Virus record (IMG/VR): IMGVR_UViG_3300034170_000089
Coordinates: 1 to 64,000 of that record
Length of the DNA stretch: 64,000 nt
Direction: 5' to 3' (one strand)
Source: a virus
Positions 16,707-25,643 of this stretch are shown here, one piece after another. Below the pieces are notes generated by a model. It was not told the DNA's origin and did not search any database. It worked only from the letters and a program-made list of their open reading frames with translations. Each line of letters starts with the position of its first letter. Within the stretch, counting starts at the first letter, position 1. The translations under genes were made by a program, and so were the position numbers.

Positions 16707-17162
16707 ATGCGCGCCACCCTGATTCTCGTTCTGGCTGGGCTGGGAGCGGTAGCAGCTCCCGGGGTCGGCGTCTGTGATCCGCTCCCGGCCCCGCCGCCAA
16801 ACGAATTGCACATCGTCGTCGCCCCGGGTTCGCCGATCACCACCGCGGCGGGCCCGGTCATCACGGCCAAGGCCGACGAGCTCAACTCGTCCTTCGGGGG
16901 CATCTACACGCCCCCCGCGCTCGCGCGCTGGGATCTCGAGCGGCTCAAGCGCCTGGAGGCGGAGCGCGATGCGGCCCTGAAGGTGGCCTATGACCGTCCG
17001 CCCCCGGGGCTCAAGCCGCTTGCGGTCGGGCTCGGGATCGGCGTCGCCGTGGGCGGAACGGCCGCGGCGTGGTCGGTCGACGGAAAGCCGGGCGTCAAAG
17101 CCATCGCTTCGATCGGCTCGGCCGCGCTCGGGTCGCTCATCCTCTGGCTGGCCAGCCGATAG
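16707..17162 (+). CDS. exported membrane protein in the lysis cluster
   Basis: 151 residues. Signal peptide up to about residue 23, a polar Pro/Ala-rich middle with a short charged helix (RLKRLEAERDAALKVA) and two hydrophobic segments at the end (about 103-120 and 130-148). It lies between the holin candidate and secreted proteins. It could be part of envelope disruption, but there is no decisive motif. Confidence 0.55.
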   Translation: MRATLILVLAGLGAVAAPGVGVCDPLPAPPPNELHIVVAPGSPITTAAGPVITAKADELNSSFGGIYTPPALARWDLERLKRLEAERDAALKVAYDRPPPGLKPLAVGLGIGVAVGGTAAAWSVDGKPGVKAIASIGSAALGSLILWLASR

Positions 17163-17170
17163 GAGTCACC

Positions 17171-17629
17171 ATGCGTAAAGCAGCGCTTCTCTTCGTCGCC
17201 CTCTCGCTGGTCGCATCTCGGGCGTCCGCCGCGCCGGACTGGTTCCAGAAGCGCGACTGGTCCGAGGCGCAAGCGCTCACCCGCGCCACGCCGACCACCG
17301 ACGGGACGATCGGGCTCGACCTCTCCAGCTCGATCGCCTTCATGGTCGTGCTCGACGCTCCGACCGGCCAGACGCTCTCGGGCGGCGGGGAGGTCGACCT
17401 CTACTACTACGACGCCACGCTGGCGGCCTGGTACCCGGGCCCGGCCACCGGGAACTGGACGTCGCTATCTGAGTGCGCGGGGAAGGCCCGATGCGTCCAC
17501 GGGACCTACGACGTCACGATGCCGCGGGGGAAGGTGATCGCCGTGACCAACGGTGTGACGGTCAGTTCCGGCACCCAGGTCACCATGCGGATCCTCTCCA
17601 CCACCTCCGGCCAGTCCATCTCCTACTGA
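17171..17629 (+). CDS. secreted hypothetical protein
   Basis: 152 residues from ATG 17171, chosen because a clean signal peptide (MRKAALLFVALSLVASRASA) starts there and TAGGAG lies upstream. The mature part is beta-rich, with YYYDATLAAWYPGP and a Cys pair (about residues 103-108). I recognise no domain. It has Sec-export character like its neighbours, so it is expected outside the cytoplasm. Confidence 0.6.
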   Translation: MRKAALLFVALSLVASRASAAPDWFQKRDWSEAQALTRATPTTDGTIGLDLSSSIAFMVVLDAPTGQTLSGGGEVDLYYYDATLAAWYPGPATGNWTSLSECAGKARCVHGTYDVTMPRGKVIAVTNGVTVSSGTQVTMRILSTTSGQSISY

Positions 17630-17636
17630 GGTGCGC

Positions 17637-18698
17637 ATGCGATCGGCTCTCGTTCTGCTGGCTCTTCTCCCCGCGCTGGCCCTCGGCCAGGCGGTTCCGC
17701 ATGGATCGTCGACGGGATCCTCCGGCGGGTGTCTCGATGGAGCTGCGGGCGCTGTTGGTCCGATCGGCCCCACTGGAGCAACGGGTCCGGCTGGCGCCAC
17801 CGGCGCCACGGGACAGACCGGGCCCGCGGGATCGGGCATCAACTCCGTCACCTCGATCCCGGCCACGCCGTCGTCCGGGGATGTGCCGTTCGTATATCAC
17901 CAGGGGTCAACCACTCCGGGCTGGATCGGCAACATCGGGACGCTCGGGGTGGCCACGTACCAGCTACCTTTCGTCGGCGCGGGTCGGCCGATCTTCGGGT
18001 GCGTGACTCCAGCCGGGTTCGGCACGAGCACACTCACCAACTTCGGATCGGCCGGGACCAGTTCAGTAACGGGTACCGCAGCCGGAGTATCGTTCGACCT
18101 ATCCTCCGCTCTGGGGCGCTCGCTCAAGGTTCAGTACGACAGCGCGTCGTCCAGTACCGGTCCGACTCCGGCCTCTGCCGGCGTCCGCGCGAACGCGCAT
18201 GTCACCTGGCGCGGGAACGGCAGCGGCACCGGCGGCTGGGACTGGTGGGGCGCGTGCGGAGCCCTGACCACGGTCAGCGGCCAGCGATTCTTCTGCGGCC
18301 TCAAGGAAGGTACCAGCGCGATCTCGACCACGGCCGAGCCCTCAGCGCAGATCCACACCGCCTACGTAGGGTGCGACTCGACGCAGACCACGCTGAGGGC
18401 GTGCAGCAACGACGCCAGCGCATCGGCCGCATGCACCGACCTCGGGGCCAACTTTCCGTGCGGAGGGGCCTACTACAACGTCCGGATCTGGGCCAAGCCC
18501 AGCGACACCAGCATTGGCTACCAGGTTGACCGCGTTGACTCGGCATTCACCGCGAGCGGCACGTTCGCCACCCAGCTCCCGCGGGCTACCGGATCGCTCG
18601 GCCTTTCCTATGACGTGACCGTCAACACCGGGCCCACTGCGACCAATGCGGTGAGTTCGGCCTATTTCGGCGGCCAATGCCTGGTGGCCAACCCGTGA
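17637..18698 (+). CDS. secreted collagen-like protein
   Basis: 353 residues from ATG 17637. Signal peptide MRSALVLLALLPALALG, then about 30 residues of Gly-x-y collagen-like repeats (residues 41-70), then a long Gly/Ser/Thr-rich beta domain with several Cys and Trp. Collagen-like triple helices occur in phage fibres and in surface proteins. The signal peptide argues for export. It could be a fibre assembled outside the cell or a surface factor. Confidence 0.65.
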   Translation: MRSALVLLALLPALALGQAVPHGSSTGSSGGCLDGAAGAVGPIGPTGATGPAGATGATGQTGPAGSGINSVTSIPATPSSGDVPFVYHQGSTTPGWIGNIGTLGVATYQLPFVGAGRPIFGCVTPAGFGTSTLTNFGSAGTSSVTGTAAGVSFDLSSALGRSLKVQYDSASSSTGPTPASAGVRANAHVTWRGNGSGTGGWDWWGACGALTTVSGQRFFCGLKEGTSAISTTAEPSAQIHTAYVGCDSTQTTLRACSNDASASAACTDLGANFPCGGAYYNVRIWAKPSDTSIGYQVDRVDSAFTASGTFATQLPRATGSLGLSYDVTVNTGPTATNAVSSAYFGGQCLVANP

Positions 18699-18706
18699 GA
18701 TCGGCC

Positions 18707-20098
18707 ATGCGCCGTCTTCTGCTGTGCGTCGCCGTCCTCGCCCCGCTCGCCGCGTTGGCGGACTACGTCTGCCGCGCCAAGCCGGCGGCGACCACGAAGC
18801 TGATTGTGTCGATCACCCACGACGACACCGATGACAACCAGTACACGACCGCGGCCCCAATCCTAGAAGCGCACGGGATGCGCGCCACGTTCTACGTCAA
18901 CATTGGCCGGCTGATGCCCGAGACTGCGAACCAGGGTTACATGGTTCTGTCGCAGGTCCTGGATCTGGAGAGTCGCGGGTTCGATTTGGGGATCCACGGT
19001 CTGGACCACCAGAGCGACCTGATCACGCTGATCCCGCTCGACAAGATGAAGCGCGAACTCTGCGACTCGCGGACGGAGGCGCTAATGATGGGTATGCACC
19101 CAAAGTCATTCGCGTATCCAAACGGCCTATACGACGACTACACCCGAAGCCTGGCCTACTCCTGCGGCTACAACACGGCCCGTTCCGTAGGGGCTACCGA
19201 GATCACGGCGTCTGGCCCCTACTACGAGACCATCCCGCCACTGGACACGTACGCGATCAGGGCGCCGAGTTCGTTCGAGGCCCCCGCATCCACGCTCTCT
19301 GTGCTCCAGGGTTACGTAACCCGAGCCGAGGCCGCGGCAGTGAGCGCAGGCAAGGTCGGCTGGCTCGTTATGAATTTTCACAACGTGTGCGCTGACTATA
19401 CGTTGTGCCCCGGCGGGCAGATCAACCACACGATCGATGCCGCGACGTACACGGCATTCCTCGACTGGCTCCAGCCGCGCGCGGCCTCGGGGACGATCGT
19501 GAAGACCGTCTCGGAGACGTTCGGAGGCGCGCTCAAGGCGGGCGTATCGAGCGGAACTCCGCCCCTGATCCTCGGCGACATGGAGTCCTATCTGGGTGGC
19601 GCGACCAGCGCCCCCGACTGCTGGCTCCGATACCAGAGCGGCACCAGCACTGGGACCTGGAGCAGGGTGACGGGCCTTTCCGGCATCGGCTACGCGCAAC
19701 AGGTGGTGATGTCGGCATGGAACTCGGGAGCAGCCTGGGTGCTGCGGCAGAACGACAGTTCAAGCGACTACCGGTCATGCACAACCCAGGTCACTCCCGG
19801 CCGGAGCTACACGCTCTCCTGCTCGTACAAGTCGGACGTGCCGGTACGTCTGCACCTCTACCACCGCGACGCGACCACGGGGGCCTGGCTGACGCTCTCC
19901 ACAACCGCGACGTCGCCGGCAGCGCCCACTTCTCCGTCCACCATCAGCTACACCCTGACCGCGCCCGGTTCCGGGTTCGTAGACCGGACCCTGTCGTTCG
20001 GCCTCGAGATCACCAGCGTCTGTGCGACTGGGTGCCTCAACGGCAACAGCACCGGGACCATGATCGTCGACGACTGCACGGTCGTGGACAACGGATGA
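18707..20098 (+). CDS. secreted polysaccharide deacetylase (NodB type)
   Basis: 463 residues from ATG 18707 with signal peptide (cleavage near residue 18). NodB homology domain: motif 1 THDD at 37-40, motif 2 His97-x3-His101, motif 3 F-A-Y-P-N-G at 135-140, and N-F-H225 late motif, all consistent with a metal-dependent carbohydrate esterase. The C-terminal 180 residues look like one beta-sandwich carbohydrate-binding domain (LGDMESYLGG to DDCTVVDNG). It removes acetyl groups from N-acetylated sugars in an envelope or extracellular polysaccharide. Neighbours are similarly exported. It may help cross or modify host surface polymer. Confidence 0.8.
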   Translation: MRRLLLCVAVLAPLAALADYVCRAKPAATTKLIVSITHDDTDDNQYTTAAPILEAHGMRATFYVNIGRLMPETANQGYMVLSQVLDLESRGFDLGIHGLDHQSDLITLIPLDKMKRELCDSRTEALMMGMHPKSFAYPNGLYDDYTRSLAYSCGYNTARSVGATEITASGPYYETIPPLDTYAIRAPSSFEAPASTLSVLQGYVTRAEAAAVSAGKVGWLVMNFHNVCADYTLCPGGQINHTIDAATYTAFLDWLQPRAASGTIVKTVSETFGGALKAGVSSGTPPLILGDMESYLGGATSAPDCWLRYQSGTSTGTWSRVTGLSGIGYAQQVVMSAWNSGAAWVLRQNDSSSDYRSCTTQVTPGRSYTLSCSYKSDVPVRLHLYHRDATTGAWLTLSTTATSPAAPTSPSTISYTLTAPGSGFVDRTLSFGLEITSVCATGCLNGNSTGTMIVDDCTVVDNG

Positions 20099-20105
20099 GG
20101 TGACT

Positions 20106-22799
20106 ATGCGTAGAATACTCCTCGCCCTTCTTCTTGCTGCTCCGGTCGCCCGCGCCGCGGTCCCGACCGTCCGGATCACCGGCAACCAGCTCCTCCCGGA
20201 CGGCTCGGCGCCGGCGGGGGGGACCATCACCTGCTCGCTGTCCCAGCCCGGGAGTGTGCCGGACGGGGTGATCGGTTCCTCTCAACGGGTGGCGGCCGAG
20301 GCGACCTTCACCCTGGCCAACGGCGGCGCGCTCCCGAGCACGGCCGCCCTCGTGCCCAACGACGCGATCACCCCTGGCCCGAACCTTACGACCTACGCCT
20401 GCGCGTTCCGCCTCCAGCTCCTGAACGGGCGCCAGGCCACGCCGTGGACCGAACGGTGGAGCATCTCGAGCTCGCCCAGCACCATCTCGATCGGCGCGAT
20501 CACTCGCGTGGCGCAACCAGGTACGGCGGTGTTCGTCGCGGGACCGAAGGGCGATTCGGGCGTCGTTCCGCCGGTCACCACCTCCGATTACTTCGACCCG
20601 GCCGCGGCAGTCGCGGCCATGCGGGTGACGAGCGGCACCTACTCCGGCGGCTATCTGGTGGCACCGAACGGTTATCTGAACGTGTACTTTGCGGCGCTCG
20701 GCCTCCGGAGCTTCGTCACGGATCAGCCAGCCCAGGTCCAGGCGTTCCTCGACTTGGTCCTCGACAACCTGGTGAAGGTCAACGACGGGAGCCGCGGCCA
20801 GTACACGATCTATGACGTGGATGGGATGCAGACGACGCCCGTTCTGCGCGACCCGGACAGCAACGACAGCTACGCCGCAGTCGTGAACCTGCTCGCCTAC
20901 GAGTACGCGAAGACGAACGGCAGTTGGGCGTGGTACTCGGGCCGCGCCGCGTTGCTGAAAAACATCGCCTACTACAACATTGCGACGGCGCGAAAGACCA
21001 CCGCCAACGCCCCAGGGTTCGGCATGGCCCGGACCTTCCAGACGTCGGCGTGGGGCTCCTACTACAACGTCTGCCTGACCGAGGACAATGCGGAGGTCTA
21101 CGCAGGGCTCGACGCGCTTTCCAAGGGCCTCGCGCAGATCGGCGACACGGACAGTTCGTACTACGCGGCCACTAGGGACGGCGTCGCGGCCGGGATGCAC
21201 AACGCGACGTGGGGCACCTGGGACGATACCAATCGTCAATGGCTCATCAGCGACGCGCGCGCGCCGCTCGGGACCGCGTTTTACCCGGACGCGGTCACTC
21301 AAATCTTCGCGGAGACCTACGGCGTCCCCTCGGGCAATGCCGCGACCGATCGGCAGCGATACGACTGGGCGTGGTCGAAGCTCAACGCGCTGGCGCCGGG
21401 ATGGTATCAGCACGCCAGCAACGACTTTCCGTGGTTGCAGCTCGGGTACGTGGCCGCACTGCGGGGAGCGTCGGACATGGCGGTTGGTCAACTGGCCCTG
21501 GCCCGGAATGCGTTCACCGCGGCCAAGCGGTCGATCCACGAGTGCGGCTGGTACCGCGGAATCGAGCGCATCTTGGCGGCCCGGGATGTATCGATCGCTG
21601 GGGCTCGGTCTGCGGTGGCCCTCAACGGCACCACCTCGACGCCCCTCGTCGCGACCCCTGCGGCGGCCAACGACCCCAACGCCTACGGCATGTCCGTCAC
21701 CACCTCCACCGCCTCGGTGGGCGGGAGCACCGCGGGCGGCACGGACCGCGCCTTGTCTGCCTGGAACGCATTCGCCTTCGCGCCGTCCTCATCCACGACG
21801 GGTGGAGTGTCGATCCGACTGAAAAAGGGCGCTTCAGTGGCGGACGGAGGCTCCGTCTCGGCCTACATCTACAGCGACAACGCAGGGGTGCCCGGGTCCG
21901 ACATCTCCATGATCAACACCGGACTCCCGAGCACGACCGGGCTGCCGACGATCATCGGCACGTCGGAGATCGGGGCCTCCTACGCCAACCTCCCATTCAG
22001 AATCCCCAAGGTAGGTCTAACCGTGAACGGTATCTACTGGATCGTTCTCAAGACCTCGGGGATCTCGGGGGGCTCGCTCTACATCGACTCGGCGGCGGCT
22101 GGCGGGAATTTCGCGGCCAGCGCCCCCGACTCCGGCGGCGCGCCCGGCGCATGGACCACGTCCGCCTTCACCGGATCCATGTCGGTGAGCGGCTCGACGG
22201 GCCGCGGCGTCTACTCCTACTCCCCGGACGGACACTCGGTGGAGGCTTTCTCGGACACCGGCATCCCGATCTATGGCCGCGTCCAATACGGCGGGATCGC
22301 GGTGAAGGGCGACGCAGTAGGCAGCGGGATCGGCGTCGGAGGAACCTCCTACAACGGCATCGGGTCGCGCGGATCGTCGAACCTGGGACTTGCCGGACAG
22401 TTCATCTCGCTGGGCAACTATGGCGCGCAAATCCAGGGCACCGGCGGCGCGCAGCTTGTCGCCACGAGCGCCGGAGCGCCGGCCATGCAGGGCGTGAACA
22501 CGGCCGGCGGCAACCTCTGGCAGGGGCTCGACTCGACCGCCAGCTACGCCAACACGTCGCAGATCGACAGCCACGGAAATACCTACCTGGCGGGCTCCTG
22601 GCTGGGGGCGGCGACCACGCTCGGGACGTGCGGCACGACGGACCCAGTCCACACCCTCCGGTTCGTGACGGGATCCGGGTCTACTCCAAGCAAGATCTGT
22701 TACTGCTCGTTTACTCCGACCGGCTCCGTATACGCCTGGGTCTCGCTCACGAAGAATAGCGCCGGCACCGGCATCGGCACCACCACCACCTGCCCCTGA
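20106..22799 (+). CDS. secreted glycosidase-like and fibre-like chimera
   Basis: 897 residues from ATG 20106, with GAGGTGA in the leader. Signal peptide ends near residue 18. Residues about 18-130 form a beta domain; 150-505 resemble an (alpha/alpha)6 glycoside hydrolase (YLNVYFA, then VDGMQTTPVLRDPDSNDSYAAVVNLLAYEY, then an A-E/D-x-A-E-VYAGLDALSKGL helix); about 530-700 is a jelly-roll-like beta domain; and 700-860 is a Gly/Ser repeat fibre. An exported fibre-enzyme is uncommon. It could depolymerise a surface polysaccharide. The catalytic family cannot be fixed by eye. Confidence 0.65.
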   Translation: MRRILLALLLAAPVARAAVPTVRITGNQLLPDGSAPAGGTITCSLSQPGSVPDGVIGSSQRVAAEATFTLANGGALPSTAALVPNDAITPGPNLTTYACAFRLQLLNGRQATPWTERWSISSSPSTISIGAITRVAQPGTAVFVAGPKGDSGVVPPVTTSDYFDPAAAVAAMRVTSGTYSGGYLVAPNGYLNVYFAALGLRSFVTDQPAQVQAFLDLVLDNLVKVNDGSRGQYTIYDVDGMQTTPVLRDPDSNDSYAAVVNLLAYEYAKTNGSWAWYSGRAALLKNIAYYNIATARKTTANAPGFGMARTFQTSAWGSYYNVCLTEDNAEVYAGLDALSKGLAQIGDTDSSYYAATRDGVAAGMHNATWGTWDDTNRQWLISDARAPLGTAFYPDAVTQIFAETYGVPSGNAATDRQRYDWAWSKLNALAPGWYQHASNDFPWLQLGYVAALRGASDMAVGQLALARNAFTAAKRSIHECGWYRGIERILAARDVSIAGARSAVALNGTTSTPLVATPAAANDPNAYGMSVTTSTASVGGSTAGGTDRALSAWNAFAFAPSSSTTGGVSIRLKKGASVADGGSVSAYIYSDNAGVPGSDISMINTGLPSTTGLPTIIGTSEIGASYANLPFRIPKVGLTVNGIYWIVLKTSGISGGSLYIDSAAAGGNFAASAPDSGGAPGAWTTSAFTGSMSVSGSTGRGVYSYSPDGHSVEAFSDTGIPIYGRVQYGGIAVKGDAVGSGIGVGGTSYNGIGSRGSSNLGLAGQFISLGNYGAQIQGTGGAQLVATSAGAPAMQGVNTAGGNLWQGLDSTASYANTSQIDSHGNTYLAGSWLGAATTLGTCGTTDPVHTLRFVTGSGSTPSKICYCSFTPTGSVYAWVSLTKNSAGTGIGTTTTCP

Positions 22800-22808
22800 G
22801 GAGCGACC

Positions 22809-23201
22809 ATGAGTGACCCTCTTCCCAGCGTGACGGTGGTAATCAATGGACAGCCGCCGGACGTGGCGGACGTCCTCGGCGACGTGACGCGCCTGCTGGT
22901 CGAGAACCTGAACGGCCAGGCCCTGGGCATGCTCCAGGCCGCGATCACCGACCAGGTCATGCCGGCAATCAAGAGCCAGCTCGGCGCGGCGGTCGCCACC
23001 GTGATCGCCGATTTCCAGGCCAACGGGTGGCCCGAGGTCGACCGCCGGGGCCAGCTCACCGGCAAGAAGACCACCCTCTCGGCGATCGTCACCACCTGGC
23101 TCCTGCGCACGTTCGGCGGGCCGGACGCGCTCGACCCGTACCCGTCCCCGGACAGCGCGGCCGTGGAGCCCGCACCCTCAACGACAGGAGCCGCAACGTG
23201 A
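22809..23201 (+). CDS. hypothetical protein
   Basis: 130 residues, ATG preceded by GAGGAGCG. Helical middle with amphipathic pattern (DVLGDVTRLLVENLNGQALGM-QAAITDQVMPAIKSQLG) and a Pro-rich end. No domain recognised. It sits between fibre and lysis-type genes in the rightward operon. Confidence 0.65.
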   Translation: MSDPLPSVTVVINGQPPDVADVLGDVTRLLVENLNGQALGMLQAAITDQVMPAIKSQLGAAVATVIADFQANGWPEVDRRGQLTGKKTTLSAIVTTWLLRTFGGPDALDPYPSPDSAAVEPAPSTTGAAT

Positions 23202-23587
23202 CCGCCAAGAAGCACCTCGGCCTCACCTGGATGGAGTGGTTCATGCTGGGGATCGCCGCGGTGGCGCTGACCGCGGAGATCGTCGCCTTCGTGCAGGACC
23301 CGTCGCTCACGATCTCGGACACCATCCGGCGGGACTCGCGGCGCTGGCTCTGGGAGGCGTACCTCTTCGGTCTGCTGCCCGGTCACTTCTTCGCGCCGGC
23401 CATCAACTGGCGCCGCTTCGGCTGGCAGGACCGGCCCTGGATCTTCCCCGTCCTCTGGATCCTCACGGCCGCTGCAGTGGTCGCGCGGGATGTGTTCGTG
23501 GGCGGACAGGTTAGCCAATGGTGGACGCTCTGGGTAGCGCTCGGCGCGTTCGCCGAGGGCGCGATCCTGTGGAACCAGGGAGACTGA
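23198..23587 (+). CDS. small membrane protein, holin-like candidate
   Basis: 129 residues, GTG start overlapping the previous TGA; GACAGGAG precedes it. Hydrophobic segments lie at about residues 14-33, 57-71, 85-98 and 107-123, with charged loops. It is followed by an o-spanin-like lipoprotein, so it is a second candidate holin or antiholin. Confidence 0.5.
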   Translation: MTAKKHLGLTWMEWFMLGIAAVALTAEIVAFVQDPSLTISDTIRRDSRRWLWEAYLFGLLPGHFFAPAINWRRFGWQDRPWIFPVLWILTAAAVVARDVFVGGQVSQWWTLWVALGAFAEGAILWNQGD

Positions 23588-23589
23588 CG

Positions 23590-23865
23590 GTGCGACGGGC
23601 GACCATCCTCGCGGCGCTGGGGCTCGTCTCCTGCCTGCATCGCGAGGCAGGCCCGATCGTGGTCAACACGGTCACGTTCTGCCAGGCCGCACGCCGCCGC
23701 CTACCGCCACCTCCCGATGAACCGGAGATCGCCTGGATGTCGGTGGAGTGCCCGAGCAGGTTCGGCGCCTGCCTCTCCGGAGCAGATGCCAAGAGCATGC
23801 TCGACTACATGAGGGCAGTGAACAAATGGAAACGGGCGGTCGCCCTAGCCGAGGTCCAACGATGA
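23590..23865 (+). CDS. o-spanin-like lipoprotein (Rz1 type)
   Basis: 91 residues from GTG 23590. Short hydrophobic leader and lipobox LVSC with Cys15, then a Pro-rich stretch (RRRLPPPPDEPE) and a C-terminal helix. Small lipoproteins of this shape next to a one-membrane coiled-coil gene are o-spanins, which with the i-spanin fuse outer and inner membranes at the end of lysis. Its stop overlaps the next ATG. Confidence 0.55.
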   Translation: MRRATILAALGLVSCLHREAGPIVVNTVTFCQAARRRLPPPPDEPEIAWMSVECPSRFGACLSGADAKSMLDYMRAVNKWKRAVALAEVQR

Positions 23866-24248
23866 CTCCTCCGAGGCAAGAGCCCGAGTCCCTCGCCGGC
23901 AAGGCGCTCGAAGCGCTCTCCGGCGGGAAGCGTCGGTCGGACAGTGCATGGGCGCTCGGCAAGACGATCGCCCTGCTCGGGGCGACGATGTCCACGCTCG
24001 GCACGGTGATCTACCTGATCCTGCGCGTCCTGGCCGGTCAGATGGAGGCGAACAACCGGCTCGTGGAGAAGATCGCCGACCAGTGGAGCCGTGACCAGCA
24101 GGCGAACCGAGAAGCGCAGGAGCGGCTCGGGACGCGGCTCGACGCGATGACCCTGGAGTTCCAGGGTCTGTCGGCGACGCTCCGGGCTGTGGCGTACATC
24201 TCGCGCGGCGCGGACGCGCCCCAGCGTCAAGGGAGGCATACGCCATGA
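23862..24248 (+). CDS. i-spanin-like membrane coiled-coil protein
   Basis: 128 residues, ATGA overlap with the lipoprotein gene. One membrane segment (about residues 31-56) followed by a coiled coil with heptad-like Leu/Ile spacing (about 57-112, NRLVEKIADQWSRDQQ and following). This is the expected topology of an i-spanin or similar inner-membrane lysis protein. Paired with the preceding lipoprotein it makes a plausible spanin complex. Confidence 0.5.
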   Translation: MTPPRQEPESLAGKALEALSGGKRRSDSAWALGKTIALLGATMSTLGTVIYLILRVLAGQMEANNRLVEKIADQWSRDQQANREAQERLGTRLDAMTLEFQGLSATLRAVAYISRGADAPQRQGRHTP

Positions 24249-25111
24249 TCGCAGCCCTGGCGGCTCTCGTTCTCTCGGCGACGGACCTGTGGGGCGTGCA
24301 GGAGATCCGGCCTACGATCGCGGGCGGTCGGGAGTGGTTCCTCCCCGAGACGGCGGACGCGCCCGATGCTACCTGGCGGCCCGAGAGCGCCGCGGTCCTG
24401 CGGATACCTGGGGGCTGGCACACGTGCGGCGCGACGACGAACGGGGAGACCCGGCTCAACGTGACCTCTCCGGCTGGCGCCGCATGGTGGCGCAACGTGG
24501 AGGCGACGGCGTACGCTCGACGATTCGCCCTGGAGCCGGCCAGCACCCAGCGACCCCACGTCGAGCTGGTGGTTCGGGGCGAGCGGCACTCGGCGATCCC
24601 CTTCGCGCCCAGCGCCTACAACCTCGGCGTGCCAGCTCCAGCCGGTACCGTCACGCCGCCGGGATGGCCCTGGGCCACCGAGGCGACCGTCAACCCGCAC
24701 TGCGCGGGAACCGGGTATCACGCGAATTTCTACGATGGCCAGGTGCTGTTCGAAAAGGAGCTCTCGCACTCCGAAGGCTACGGCTCCCAGCGCGGCTCCG
24801 TGAGCGTCCCAGGGCTCTCGCTCGACAACTGGAACGGTTTCAAGGCGCTCGCCTACAACTCACTCGACGGGGCTGCGGTCCACCTCGAGGCGTGGGTCGA
24901 CCTCGGCGCCACGGGGACATGGACCAAGGTCGCCAGCGTCACCGACACCACCGGATGGCCCGCGACCACGCTGGAGGGCTGCGACGCGGCGCCGTACGGT
25001 TACTCCAGGTCGATGCCGATCACGTGGGCTGGCCCGTGGGTGCTCTTCCGCGCGGACGCGATGGCGCTGGATTTCCGGTGGCTCTCGGTCCGAGAGATCG
25101 CGCCGAGGTAG
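24245..25111 (+). CDS. secreted hypothetical protein, jelly-roll-like
   Basis: 288 residues, ATGA overlap with the previous gene. A short hydrophobic N-terminus (MIAALAALVLSA) looks like a signal peptide. Mature part is beta-rich with Trp and aromatic clusters (CAGTGYHANFYDGQVLFEKELSHSEGYGSQRG, residue blocks 155-187), suggestive of a carbohydrate-binding or lyase-like jelly roll, but no catalytic motif is evident. Last gene of the rightward late region; its stop is one base from the convergent early operon's stop. Confidence 0.6.
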   Translation: MIAALAALVLSATDLWGVQEIRPTIAGGREWFLPETADAPDATWRPESAAVLRIPGGWHTCGATTNGETRLNVTSPAGAAWWRNVEATAYARRFALEPASTQRPHVELVVRGERHSAIPFAPSAYNLGVPAPAGTVTPPGWPWATEATVNPHCAGTGYHANFYDGQVLFEKELSHSEGYGSQRGSVSVPGLSLDNWNGFKALAYNSLDGAAVHLEAWVDLGATGTWTKVASVTDTTGWPATTLEGCDAAPYGYSRSMPITWAGPWVLFRADAMALDFRWLSVREIAPR

Positions 25112-25112
25112 G

Positions 25113-25643
25113 TCAGGGCAGAACCGCGGCGATCCTGCGGAGGATCTCGAGGTCCAGGGTGACGAGCGCGCGGCCGTCCTCGGCGCGGAGGGGGGCGAGT
25201 TGGATCTCCCGCAGCAGCGCGACGACGGGCGCTTCGGCTGCGCGCCGGTCACCGAGCGCCGGATAGGCCATCTCGTTGGCGCAGGCGTAGCCGAGGCGCG
25301 GGTACCAGTGGTTCAGGATGGCGTCGCGACTGGAGCGGAGCCGCTCGTTCTCACTGATCAGCTCGGAACGGTCGGCGAGGAGGGCGGGAAGGGTGTTCCT
25401 GGCTGTGGCGACGAGCTGAGCGTCTTGCTGAGAGTGAACGGTAGCAAGCTGGGTTGGCTCGGCCGAGCTGTTCTGGGCGCGCCGCAGATCGATGGCGTCC
25501 TGGCTAACGATCCGGAAGACGCTGCTGGTCCGGTTCGGCCCGAACACGAGATCTTCGCGCCTGACCCACCACGTGCTCGGGGTCGCGTCTCCGAGTCGCT
25601 GCTCCAGTTCCTTGATGGTCTTCGGGTCGATCACCAGAGTCAT
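25113..25643 (-). CDS. early protein, member of four-gene paralogue set
   Basis: 176 residues. N-terminal M-x-x-IDPKTIKEL and a C-terminal helix with TARNTLPALLADRSEL and VVALLREIQL, a pattern shared with the next three genes. Function unknown, cytoplasmic, helical. Last gene of the leftward operon. It shares a stop-to-stop junction with the late operon. Confidence 0.65.
   Translation of the reverse strand: MTLVIDPKTIKELEQRLGDATPSTWWVRREDLVFGPNRTSSVFRIVSQDAIDLRRAQNSSAEPTQLATVHSQQDAQLVATARNTLPALLADRSELISENERLRSSRDAILNHWYPRLGYACANEMAYPALGDRRAAEAPVVALLREIQLAPLRAEDGRALVTLDLEILRRIAAVLP

Noticed and set aside
20037-21539. Long minus-strand open frame opposite the exported chimera
   Set aside because: It is Arg-rich shadow of the real gene and has no ribosome site or domain.
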